Source: Balanoglossus misakiensis (taxonomy: Eukaryota; Hemichordata). From it: a stretch of 64,000 nucleotides of DNA. Positions 26,101 through 37,200 of this stretch are shown in pieces. The translations under genes were made by a program, and so were the position numbers. Each line of letters starts with the position of its first letter. The stretch's first letter is position 1. Where the stretch lies: the NCBI GenBank assembly GCA_040954595.2, contig CM082589.2, positions 9,114,001-9,178,000 of the forward strand, written 5' to 3'. Under the pieces are notes generated by a model. That model saw only the letters and a list, made by a program, of their open reading frames with translations. It was not told the origin of the DNA and searched no databases.

Positions 26101-26363
26101 CACCCAACATTTGGGCAAAATATTTTGACCCCATACTGGTTCATGTATAACAAAAACAAAACCTCAAGGTCTATTGGTTCATCATTAATTAGGTATGTGC
26201 ATATTTAATGAGGTCAGCAGAGGTCAAAGGGGTCATGAGAAGTAGCAAAATTTTTTGATCACATACAAATCCACATACATCAAAAACCAAACTTATAGCC
26301 CTATTGGTTAGCCTGGAATTAGATATGCAGAAAAATGATGCGTCAAAAGTAGGTCAAAGGTCA
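14136..26363. promoter_or_regulatory. 22 perfect DR1 nuclear-receptor elements in the array
   Basis: The exact string AGGTCAAAGGTCA (two AGGTCA half-sites, one-base spacer) starts at 14136, 14406, 15758, 16029, 17126, 17398, 18642, 18913, 19842, 20078, 20350, 21386, 21624, 21895, 22823, 23060, 23331, 24231, 24469, 24741, 26080 and 26351. Three more copies end in T instead of A (near 15520, 18405 and 25845). DR1 is the consensus for RXR heterodimers, HNF4 and COUP-TF. Binding in this genome is inferred only. Confidence 0.7.
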
Positions 26364-26976
26364 TTGCCAAAATTACCAAAATATTTATAGCTTATTCTTG
26401 TCATATGCTGATTCATATCCATAAAAAGAATTTTTGTGCTATCAATTATTAGGCTAGAAAGGGAATTTTTACTTTTTAATCGTTTTTCACAAAATCCAAT
26501 ATGGCCGCCATAATCTTCGACCAATCACATTCATCTTCGCAAACTTGATAGACATCTGTTTAATGACCACACACACCAAATCTTGTGACTCGGTTATCGC
26601 CGGTTCTTGAGTAGAAGATTTTTCAAATTTTACTAAGGTTTTTCGTAAATCCAATATGGCCGCCATAATCTTGGACCAATCACTATGATCTTCGCAAACT
26701 TGATAGACATCAGTTAGGTGACCACATACCCCAAACCCCGTGTCTCGGTTATCACCGGTTCTGGAGAAGAAGATTTTTGAAATTTAGGCCAGATTTCAGA
26801 AAAAAAATTGTAGCAAAAAAACGGCAACTTTGTCAGCATAATTTCCAATTACAAAAATGATGGGCAGAAGGTAGTCTACCAGCATGCCAAATTTGAAGTC
26901 GATCTGACTTGCAGTTTCTGAGATCTGAGATTTGCATTTTTTCAGAAAATCCAAGATGGCCGCCATGTCACGTGAC
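15022..26976. promoter_or_regulatory. GTCACGTGAC palindromic E-box in eight of nine units
   Basis: The 10-bp palindrome occurs at 15022, 16645, 18013, 19529, 20965, 23947, 25356 and 26967, always just after a ggccgcca block. The unit at 22511 has lost it (GTCATGTGAC). The sequence matches the CLEAR/E-box consensus for MiT/TFE and USF bHLH-zip factors. Function is not shown. Confidence 0.55.
15214..15352. repeat. Terminal hairpins with GGGCCCAAGC arms
   Basis: Three hairpins in tandem (15214-15246, 15267-15298, 15320-15352), each after a short caacgaaaccaata leader, close the first unit. Arms are gggcccaagcg/cgcttgggccc or cgggcccaagcc/ggcttgggcccg. Others lie at 18198-18229, 21145-21175, 21199-21229, 25522-25552, 25603-25634, 25656-25687, 27157-27188 and 27210-27240. 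The array's last hairpin, 27261-27291, has different 13-bp perfect arms (aggggcacaagcc). Each unit start repeats the string gggcccaagc. Confidence 0.85.
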
Positions 26977-27098
26977 TAATTAAGTATTCACAAGTCACTG
27001 CACATCTACTCATTGACCTTGACCACTGTAGCAAGTTTGAGAACTGTACCTGCAGCGGTGTTTGAGATCTAGAGCGATAAAGAATGGAACCAAGAATA

Positions 27099-27130
<32 letters not shown>

Positions 27131-27293
27131 CAGAAAAACCCCAGCGAAACCAATACGGGCCCAAGCCTGGCTTGGCTTGGGCCCGTAAAAACCCCAGCGA
27201 AACCAATACGGGCCCAAGCCTGGCTTGGCTTGGGCCCGTAAATATTCCAACAATACCAATAGGGGCACAAGCCCGATAGGCTTGTGCCCCTAA

Positions 27294-28043
27294 TTAAGAG
27301 CTCTTAGATTCTATCTTGGTGTACATAGATTTGCACCTACTGCAGCAGTGGTTGGAGACACTGGCTGGATATCGTCAAAAACTAGGCATTATGTTAACAT
27401 GGCTAGACTTTGGAATAGGTTGGTCAAAATGGACGAACAAAGATTGTGTAAGCGTATTTTCATGTGGGATAATTCGTTATGCATAAATAATTGGAGTTTT
27501 GAAATGAATGAAATTTTTAATTCTGTGGACATTGATGTACTAGAAAATGGGGGAATTTGTGACATTGATCACTTAAAAGAAAAGCTCCATGCTGATACAA
27601 TTGCTTCTTGGTCAAACAATATTATTAACATTCCAAAACTGCGTATTTATAGACATTTTAAAACGTGCTATGGAAAAGAATCATATCTTTCATGTATTCT
27701 GGATCGTAGTAAACGTTCTTTCCTAGCTCAACTCAGATTAGGAATTTTGCCATTACGAGTAGAAACAGGCAGATTTAGAGGAGAAGCTTTGAATGATAGA
27801 ATTTGTATATTTTGTTCAGAGAATGCAGTGGAAGACGAATTTCATTTTCTTTTGCACTGTACCTTATATACTGAATATCGAGAGCATTTATTTGATATTA
27901 CCAGTAAGCATTTTTCAGAGTTCCAAGATTTGTCAGAAATAGAGAAACTAAAACTGCTCCTCAATGAAATGAGTCGAAGCACATCAAAATTTATTGCTAA
28001 AGCTTATTGGAAACGGCAGTCTGTACTCTACGAAGTACGCTGA
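27294..28043 (+). pseudogene. C-terminal fragment of a non-LTR reverse transcriptase ORF2
   Basis: The frame is open from 27294, directly after an in-frame stop at 27291-27293. It reads LRALRFYLGVHRFAPTAAV, then VGDTGW, a conserved stretch after the RT catalytic domain in several non-LTR clades. A zinc-knuckle-like CIFC...EFHFLLHC motif (about 27810-27860) and a basic C-terminus follow, with a stop at 28043. All catalytic RT motifs and the N-terminal endonuclease are missing, so it cannot act alone. The 250-residue remnant has no internal stops, suggesting a fairly recent insertion. The clade cannot be fixed from this part. Confidence 0.82.
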
Positions 28044-28258
28044 CAACCTACATTTTTTTGTCTGCAATTTCTGTGCGAGATTTTTCAGATACCTGTGTAG
28101 TTTTTACTTCATTTTTGTGTGTGTGTATCATGAACAGCAACTCAGATGAATATGTATTTCTTTTTGTTTAAAGTGACTAATAAGCCCGTTGTGGCTTGGT
28201 GTTGAAAAAACACTAGTCACTATAATAAAAATTATCTATCTATTATCTATCTATCTAC
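27294..28258 (+). mobile_element. 5'-truncated non-LTR retrotransposon
   Basis: The 3' end of an ORF2-like gene (27294-28043) is followed by ~190 bp of 3' UTR and an ATCT-rich tail (28231-28258). Such tails with a missing 5' end are typical of target-primed reverse transcription. It abuts the last hairpin of the A/B array on the left and the first visible ankyrin exon on the right. Confidence 0.8.
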
Positions 28259-28260
28259 AG

Positions 28261-31200
28261 GATGGAGTCACCCCTTTGAATGATGCAGCAGGGTTTGGTG
28301 GTGAAGGCTGTGTCAGATTGTTATTGGAACACAAAGCTGATGTTACCATACAAACCCAGGTAAATACCAACTTGACTTCTGCAGGTTAATCTATCAGTAT
28401 GGAATGATTTATTCATTTATTTTTTGTTTGTTTGTTTGTTTGTTTGTTTGTTTGTTTTTTGTTTAAGGAAAATTACACATTACGTTTAATTTTTGTGACA
28501 TTGTTCTCATGCTCCTCCTTCATTACTTACAGTGGGGAGACACCCCTTTGCACTCTGCAGCAAGGAGGGATGTTGGTGAAGGCCGTGTCAGATTGTTATT
28601 GGAACACAAAGCTGATGTAACCATACAAAACAAGGTAAATACCAACCTGACTTCTGCAGGTAAATTCTAAAAGTATGAGCTTTCTCAATAGTGCCATTTC
28701 CTCTGTAGTTTTCTTAGTAAATTGTGTCTGGGATACAATGTATATATTTGTCCATTGCCCTTTGAATCAAAACTACTCCCTCCATTGGTCAGGTGTTGTA
28801 CAGATAGACTGATGACAGTCCATGCCAATCCTATCACAGAACGTATCAGATAGGGTGATTGTCTGTCGGCCTCCAGCATCTGCCAACTCCTGTCTGGTAC
28901 CTAATACAATTCATCATAAGGAGGTGCCATATAATTTGTCACTGTCCTTTGAATCAAAACTACTTCCTCTCGGCCACGTGTTGTCCAGACACAGGCAAGT
29001 ATTGATTCATTATGGTGATGTGATTGTCTCTCCTATATCTGAGACATTTGATCTCCACTGTGAGCAATTTGGAGTTATGAGAAAGGGGGATTGTCTCCAG
29101 CATCTGCCAAAAACTGTCTTGTTGAACATAAGGATGTTGTTGTTTATTGCATTGTTTATCATCAATCTTTTGTGGTTTAAATAATAATCTCATTATTGGC
29201 ACAGCGATTTCTGTCTGTCCTTCTGTAGACAGATTTTGTTCCACTCATATCTTGAGAGAAATTGAATCCAATGATATGAAATTTTGTATGTAGCATTGTT
29301 ATGATAAGTTCTAGATCTGATAAGATTTTGGTGGGTATGGCTTATTAATAAATTCTCCTTTGCATATTTGTGTGTGGTCGAACGTTGATTCACTACATAC
29401 ACATGTAGAATAACATAAACAGTGTCTTGTATCAAACATAATTAATGGAAAAAGGGAAGCGAGAGAGAGAGAGACTTTGTCCCTTTAATATTCAGGAGTT
29501 TACTTTTCTTGTATACGTACACTCTTATAACGATTGTAAATCTTGAGAATGGCTATCAAGTTGACAACCCTCGCACAAGTACATCATGTACATAAACAAA
29601 AATAGTCTGGTTTGTGGAGCCTCCTCCCTTTTTTACATGAAGTACTTTCACAATATTTTTATGCAATCAGTCCACACTCATGCTCAGTTTTGTGTCAGAA
29701 TTATAGTCATAGCAACATTTTGAGTAAGACTTTACCAGAAGAACTTGTTTTCATTGCGGCTCTGATTGGGGCCGTTTTAAACTGGGGTTTGTTTGGCAAC
29801 TTTTAGGACCGAAAGACGGATGCGCAGCCATGGTCACATCACACATGTCAAGTTGGGGACTTGCTGGGGGCAGGGGTGCTTGTTGACGGTGCCGAGAGGA
29901 GTCGGCCAGTTTTAGCTTGTACTTTAGGCTGAATAGCACAGTGCCAACCCAATTTACCTTTTATAAACTTTATACAATATAATACATTTTAACATTAAAT
30001 TGTTCAGTCGGATGATTTTTTTCATCATTCTGAGCAACACAGCGGCAGCATTTGGATTGCTCTTTCTCTTGGAAATAGCTCAAGCTTATAAAACATGAGG
30101 TCTGTGCGGCTCCACTCCTCAGCTTCTCATCACTGTCTGTCACTTACCCAATCATTTCAAAGGGGGTGATCAAGATGGCCAGAACAGCCAGTTTTAACCA
30201 ACCAGGTTCCAGAACCTGAGAGAAGGTGCTAAAAGCATGCAATAGATATATTGATGAGATAAACATTGGGAACAATAGGATTAAGGGAAGTGTGACTGGT
30301 CCAATCTGTTCTGTTTTAGTGTGGGGCACGGCTGGAATGGTTACACAAATGTCCTTTAAAGTTAGTGCTACTGTGGCTTTCAATGGTATCTCTTATGAAG
30401 AGTTTTGATAATTTTGTTTGTTCTTTATATTTCATGAAAAGAATGACTGCATTCATTGCATTTAATTTTGTTTGCCACACATTCCCATTGGCCACAGTGT
30501 CCACTGAAGTCTTTCTTTGGTTATTAGACTTTTTGATGCAGTGCGATGGAGAAAGGGAATCAGTGTTAACTTTCTTTAGATGGATTTTTTTTTCGGTGAA
30601 ATTCAAGTTTTTTTATTTAAACACTATTTCTACAAATAACTAGTGACACCATTGCACAACTCTACTTGATATTGTTGGACCACTCAGCAGAAATTTATTT
30701 TAATGATGATTGATTTATCCCTTGTCACATACAATTTCTCTGTTATTTCCCCTTTGATCCACATCGTTCAGTCTGCACAGCTTGGCTACTTTGTGCTGAG
30801 AACAGTCTGATGCCCTCCTACAGGAAATAAACATAGTTTGGTTAGCTCAGATGTTTGATCTGTTTCCACATAAATCTCCACATATCTCAAATTTGTCATC
30901 ATATTGGAGATGAGATGTGATTATTCAAAATTCTTCTGATAATTCTACTAAATGTCACTGTAGTTGTTTGCTAAATCTTCTTCTATATTGTGCAGGTTGC
31001 AAAAATAAATTGGTCCCATTCAGGAAATGTTCACTAACATCACATCACTGTCAGTTTTTTGATAGAAAATCATAAATAAAGTTCAGTTTAAAATTGGTGT
31101 ATTGGTTATCCGTAATGTTATCTGTTTTGCAAGTTGTCAAATTTGAGTTTGTTTGTGAATTATTTATAGTAACTTTTCTTTCTGTATCAACTGGCAGATA

Positions 31201-34200
31201 TTTTGTCAGAATTCTTTTAGCTTGTTAAAATGCATGTATAAAACTGAATTACACATCTTGTGTGTAGAGTCGATACTGTTTCTGTTCAAATGCCATTTAC
31301 TGTTGGTTAATATTATCCACAAGGGAGTTTGCGATTATTTGTCGTTTGTGTGTTTGTTCGATCGTTCATTTTAACAAAATAACCTCATGTTACATTTCAT
31401 TTTTCTTTACATTCTCATCATGCTCCTCCTTCATTACTTACAGGATGGCGACACCCCTTTGCATTATGCAGTAAGAGGGTGTCGTGGTCAAGGCCTTGTC
31501 AGATTTTTATTGGAACACAAAGCTGATGTGACCATACCAAACAAGGTAAATACCAACATGACTTCTGCAGGTTAATTCTATCAATGCAGATATATTTATT
31601 CATTTGTTTGTGTCATTGTCTATTTGTTTGTTTGTTTGTTAGTTTGTTTGTTTGTTTAAGGAAATTTCACATTACATTTCAATTTTGTGACATTATTCTC
31701 ATGCTCTTCCTTCATTACTTACAGACAGGAGACACCCCTTTGCATTATGCGGCAAGGAGGGATGGTGGTGAAGGCCTTGTCAGATTGTTATTGGAACACA
31801 AAGCTGATGTGACCATACAAAACGAGGTAAATACCAACTTGACTTCTGCAGGTTAATTCTATCAATGCGGATATATTTATTCATTTTATTGTGTGTTTGT
31901 CTATTTGTTTGTTTGTTTGTTTCGTTAAGGAAATATCACATTATATTTCAATTTTGTGACATTATTCTCATGCTCCTCCTTCATTACTTACAGACAGGAG
32001 ACACCCCTTTGCATGATGCGGCAAGGAGGGATGGTGGTGAAGGCCTTGTCAGATTGTTATTGGAACACAAAGCTGATGCTAACATACAAAACAAGGTAAA
32101 TACCAACCTGACTTCTGCAGGTTTATTCTATCAATGCGGATATATTTATTCATTTATTTGTTTGTTTGTTTGTTTGTTTGTTTGTTTAAGGAAATATCAC
32201 ATTATATTTCAATTTTTGTGACATTATTCTCATGCTCCTCCTTCATTACTTACAGGATGGAGACACTCCTTTGCATTATGCAGCAAGGAGGGATTGTGGT
32301 GAAGGCCTTGTCAGATTGTTATTGGAACACAAAGCTGATGCTAACATACAAAACAAGGTAAATACCAACCTGACTTCAGCAGGTTTATTCTATCAATGCG
32401 GATATATTTATTCATTTATTTGTTTGTTTGTTTGTTTGTTTGTTTAAGGAAATTTCACATTATATTTCAATTTTTGTGACATTATTCTCATGCTCCTCCT
32501 TCATTACTTACAGGATGGAGACACCCCTTTGCATTATGCAGCAAGGTTTCGTGATGAAGGACATGTCAGATTGTTATTGGAACACAAAGCTGATGCTAAC
32601 ATACAAAACAAGGTAAATACCAACCTGACTTCTATAGGTTAATTCTGAAAGTATTGAAATATTTTTTTGTTTTTTTTTGTTTAAGGAAATTTCACATTAT
32701 ATTTCAATTTTTGTGACATTATTCTCATGCTCCTCCTTCATTACTTATAGGATGGAGACACTCCTTTGCATTATGCAGCAAGGGATGATGATGAAGGCCA
32801 TGTCAGATTGTTATTGGAACACAAAGCTGATGTGACCATACAAAACAAGGTAAATACCAACCTGACTTCTGCAGGTTTATTCTATCAATGCGGATATATT
32901 TATTCATTTATTTGGTTGTTTGTTTGTTTAAGGAAATTTCACATTATATTTCAATTTTTGTGACATTATTCTCATGCTCTTCCTTCATTACTTACAGACA
33001 GGAGACACCCCTTTGCATTATGCGGCAAGGAGGGATGGTGGTGAAGGCCTTGTCAGATTGTTATTGGAACACAAAGCTGATGTGACCATACAAAACGAGG
33101 TAAATACCAACTTGACTTCTGCAGGTTAATTCTATCAATGCGGATATATTTATTCATTTTATTGTGTGTTTGTCTATTTGTTTGTTTGTTTGTTTCGTTA
33201 AGGAAATATCACATTATATTTCAATTTTGTGACATTATTCTCATGCTCCTCCTTTATTACTTACAGACAGGAGACACCCCTTTGCATGATGCGGCAAGGA
33301 GGGATGGTGGTGAAGGCCTTGTCAGATTGTTATTGGAACACAAAGCTGATGCTAACATACAAAACAAGGTAAATACCAACCTGACTTCTGCAGGTTTATT
33401 CTATCAATGCGGATATATTTATTCATTTATTTGTTTGTTTGTTTGTTTGTTTGTTTGTTTAAGGAAATTTCACATTATATTTCAATTTTTGTGACATTAT
33501 TCTCATGCTCCTCCTTCATTACTTACAGGATGGAGACACTCCTTTGCATTATGCAGCAAGGAGGGATTGTGGTGAAGGCCTTGTCAGATTGTTATTGGAA
33601 CACAAAGCTGATGCTAACATACAAAACAAGGTAAATACCAACCTGACTTCAGCAGGTTTATTCTATCAATGCGGATATATTTATTCATTTATTTGTTTGT
33701 TTGTTTGTTTGTTTGTTTAAGGAAATTTCACATTAGATTTCAATTTTTGTGACATTATTCTCATGCTCCTCCTTCATTACTTACAGGATGGAGACACCCC
33801 TTTGCATTATGCAGCAAGGTTTCGTGATGAAGGACGTGTCAGATTGTTATTGGAACACAAAGCTGATGCTAACATACAAAACAAGGTAAATACCAACCTG
33901 ACTTCTATAGGTTAATTCTGAAAGTATTGAAATATTTTTTTGTTTTTTTTGTTTAAGGAAATTTCACATTATATTTCAATTTTTGTGACATTATTCTCAT
34001 GCTCCTCCTTCATTACTTATAGGATGGAGACACTCCTTTGCATTATGCAGCAAGGGATGATGATGAAGGCCATGTCAGATTGTTATTGGAACACAAAGCT
34101 GATGTGACCATACAAAACAAGGTAAATACCAACCTGACTTCTGCAGGTTTATTCTATCAATGCGGATATATTTATTCATTTATTTGGTTGTTTGTTTGTT

Positions 34201-37200
34201 TAAGGAAATTTCACATTATATTTCAATTTTTGTGACATTATTTTCATGCTCCTCCTTCATTACCTACAGGATGGAGACACTCCTTCGCATGATGCAGCAA
34301 GGAGGGATGGTGTTGACGGCCTTGTCAGATTGTTATTGGAACACAAAGCTGATGCTAACATACAAAACAAGGTAAATACCAACCTGACTTCAGCAGGTTT
34401 ATTCTATCATTGCGGATATATTTATTCATTTATTTGTTTGTTTGTTTGTTTAAGGAAATTTCACATTATATTTCAATTTTTGTGACATTATTCTCATGCT
34501 CCTCCTTCATTACTTACAGGATGGAGACACTCCTTTGCATTATGCAGCAAGGAGGGATGGTGGTGAAGGGCTTGTTAGATTGTTATTGGAACACAAAGCT
34601 GACGCTAACATACAAAACAAGGTAAATACCAACCTGACTTCTGCAGGTTAATTCTGAAAGTATTGAAAGATTTTTTTGTTTTTGTTTTTGTTTAAGGAAA
34701 TTTCACATTATATTTCAATTTTTGTGACATTATTCTCATGCTCCTCCTTCATTACTTACAGGATGGAGACACTCCTTTGCATTATGCAGCAAGGAGGGTT
34801 GGTGGTGAAGGCCTTGTCAGATTGTTATTGGAACACAAAGCTGATGTTAACATACAAAACAAGGTAAATACAAACCTGACTTCTGCAGGTTTATTCTATC
34901 AATGCCGATATATTTATTCATTTGTTTGTTTGTTTGTTTGTTTGTTTATTTGTTTGTTTGTTTGTTTGTTTGTATAAGAAAACACATTTCATTTCAATTT
35001 TTGTGACATTGTTCTCATGCTCTTCCTTCATGACTTACAGAAAGGAGACCCCTTGGATTTTGCAGCATATGTCATATAATTTTGTCATTGTCCTTTGAAT
35101 CAAAACTGCTCACTCTGTCAGGTCAGGTGTTATACAGGCAGGTGTGGAAACGATTTGCATTCCTTTCTTTCTTTCTTTGTTAATCAATCAATTGTTGTTC
35201 TATTCATTGATCATCACCCCCCCTGTATCATGAACATTACAAGGCAATGCATTGAATTCAGCTCTTCCAGCTAGTGGCCGCACTTGCTTGATTTCCTGCG
35301 TGTGTCTCTGGGGATGAAAAGAATGCATATGCGTCTTTTCCTAATTTGCATATTTTGAATGGGTGTTCCAACGTGAGTAACCGTTCATTTGACTTCCAGC
35401 TCGCATCGAATACACACGTTAGGGACTGTTCAGTTTTTACGGCTGGGGGGGGGGGGGGCAAGTTTGGGTCATCGATTTTCAAAATCAGGCCGACCCCCCC
35501 TTCACCGAGGACCAAAAAATGATAACCCCCCCCTTTGACAGACCCAAAATATGATGACACCCCCCCCCTCCCGCTGAAAACATTCGCCGTGCTGATCCTA
35601 TGTACACTGTATGCAATAAAGGGAATGAGGCTCCTCACACCTCAATTATAAATTTCTTAAAGTAATTGAAGTATATATAATAGTATATCGTTGCAATAAA
35701 AAATCTATGAACAAAATAAAATGACAAGTCAATACAATAGAAAATTTAAGAAAACTTTGTAAAATACGGTGCTCAAAGTTGCATTCGAATGAACTCTAAA
35801 GCAAATTAACTCAATGTTAGGCAGGACAAATTTTAATTTGGCCACTCCACTCAAAGTAAACATCGGGGGTAGGGTGGGTAGAAGTCTGCCGTGGTACACT
35901 AGACAAACCAGCGAATAAATGATATGTGGCGAAGAGTGGAAGGGGAGGGGTGTGCGAGGGGGTGTCCCCCTCCCACATAAGAAAATTTTGTAAAATATGT
36001 AGCTCAAAGTTGCATTTTTATGAACTCAAAAGCAAATTATCTCAGTGTTTGGGAGGACCTAAAATTTGACTTATAGGTGTGCGTGCCTCAATCATCTGAT
36101 GCATGTATTCATCTATGAAAATTTGTGATCCATTTTCAGAACGGAGTGACTCCTTGTCAAGAGGCAGGAAGGAAGGCTGGGCGGGGTGCAGGCACCAATA
36201 TTGCAAGAGCCTTTGTGGAATATCATTTTGACAATGAGAAAGTATATCAGGCAAGTATTGAGTTAGATTTAAAAGGGCAAGGTTACTCACTTTTGATAAA
36301 ACAGTGAAATTGTGTCAGTTACCGACCACCTCTATATAGTGGCCACTTTGTTACAGTCCCTGTGCAGTTAACATGGGCAATTATTGACTTGTATATACAG
36401 GCCACCTGTCTATTAAGGCCAATTTAGGAAAGTCACTCTGACTGGCCAATTTGGACTGTGAGATTTGGCTGTATTTCAGTTATTTACCAATTGGCTCTTT
36501 CTGTTGTTCTAAAAGATGCTCATTGACCAGTTTTATAAAGCTTACCGGCAACTCACACCTGACACATGGATATTTAAATCCATTTATTTTTTACCAAAAT
36601 TATTTAACAATAGTGTCCATAATATGCATGGTGTGGTATAATTGTCATAATCCTGTACTTTACAGCTAGTTCATTTAAGCAATAAAACACCCCCAGCCAT
36701 GGTGTACCACTCGATTTTGACCAGTTCACGACAAATACGCAGGAGCGATAGCGAGTGCGTATATGGAGTTGAACTGGTCAAAATCGAGTGGTATACCATG
36801 GCTGGGGGTGTTTTATTGCTATTATATTATGCCAGTATATTGAAACTTTGCATAAAACATTTTAAAAAGGCATTTTCTTTGACTATGATATATGACTATG
36901 GTATATGGCTAATATATCACAGTCACGTGTCATGTCTCGACCAATAAAATAGCGTGATTTACACCATCAATATACTGGTATAATATAATCAATCATATAT
37001 GTTCTGTTTTCATCAATGAAAATACAGGCAGTTATAAACTCAGTGTATGACAGAGATGACAAAAGAGACCTGATCAACCATCATAAGGTACGTCGTAATG
37101 TTGATAATAAATGGCTATGAAAACATATCATATCACTAGTGTATTTGAATTTATCTTCTATATTTATAACATGGAAAACATAAAACCAGACTGTCATATA

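Larger units (their letters stand above)
13100..27292. repeat. 14-kb head-to-tail array of A- and B-type repeat units
   Basis: Units start with aattaaagctgcRagcagca at 15365 (A), 16784 (B), 18249 (A), 19688 (B), 21230 (A), 22670 (A), 24078 (B) and 25687 (A). They follow a more diverged first unit from about 13100. Type A continues with ctctattatctgat, type B with cgctgatcttgaat. Each unit has a left half made of ~240-270 bp sub-repeats (receptor-like half-sites, then ggttagcctggaattagRtat). Its right half has two or three ~160-bp sub-repeats beginning aatatggccgccat, then a conserved GTCACGTGAC block and a purine-rich (GAAA)n tail. Many tails carry terminal hairpins. No protein is encoded. 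The pair 15365-18248 is nearly identical to 18249-21229, so dimers have amplified recently. Confidence 0.93.
28261..34863 (+). repeat. Array of 16 single-ankyrin exons
   Basis: Each exon is 99 or 102 bp, starts and ends in phase 0 and encodes one ankyrin repeat (DGDTPLHYAARRDGGEGL..., then LLLEHKADVTIQNK). Exons: 28261-28359, 28533-28634, 31444-31545, 31725-31826, 31994-32095, 32256-32357, 32514-32612, 32751-32849, 32998-33099, 33267-33368, 33529-33630, 33787-33885, 34023-34121, 34270-34371, 34520-34621 and 34762-34863. Acceptors mostly read cttcattacttacag and donors gtaaataccaac. The ~140-180 bp introns are also conserved and most carry a TTTG/TTTTG run. Because exons are symmetric, any number can be gained, lost or skipped without changing frame. 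Confidence 0.92.

Noticed and set aside
14547-26660. YY1 sites in the aatatggccgccat blocks
   Set aside because: The CCAT core is present but the flanking bases (aatctt) do not match the YY1 consensus well enough to claim.
13100-27292. Many 60-115 residue frames within the A/B array
   Set aside because: They recur because the units recur, change frame or stop between copies and contain no protein motif.
31865-33494. 118-residue frames running through ankyrin exons and introns
   Set aside because: They read through introns (TTTG runs as CLFVCLFV); only the 99-102 bp exons are coding.
28261-34863. CRISPR-like regular repeats
   Set aside because: The regular units are ankyrin exons with splice sites and conserved introns in a eukaryotic gene.
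35258-35638. 126-residue minus-strand frame
   Set aside because: Driven by G and C runs of a repeat; no motif or splice support.
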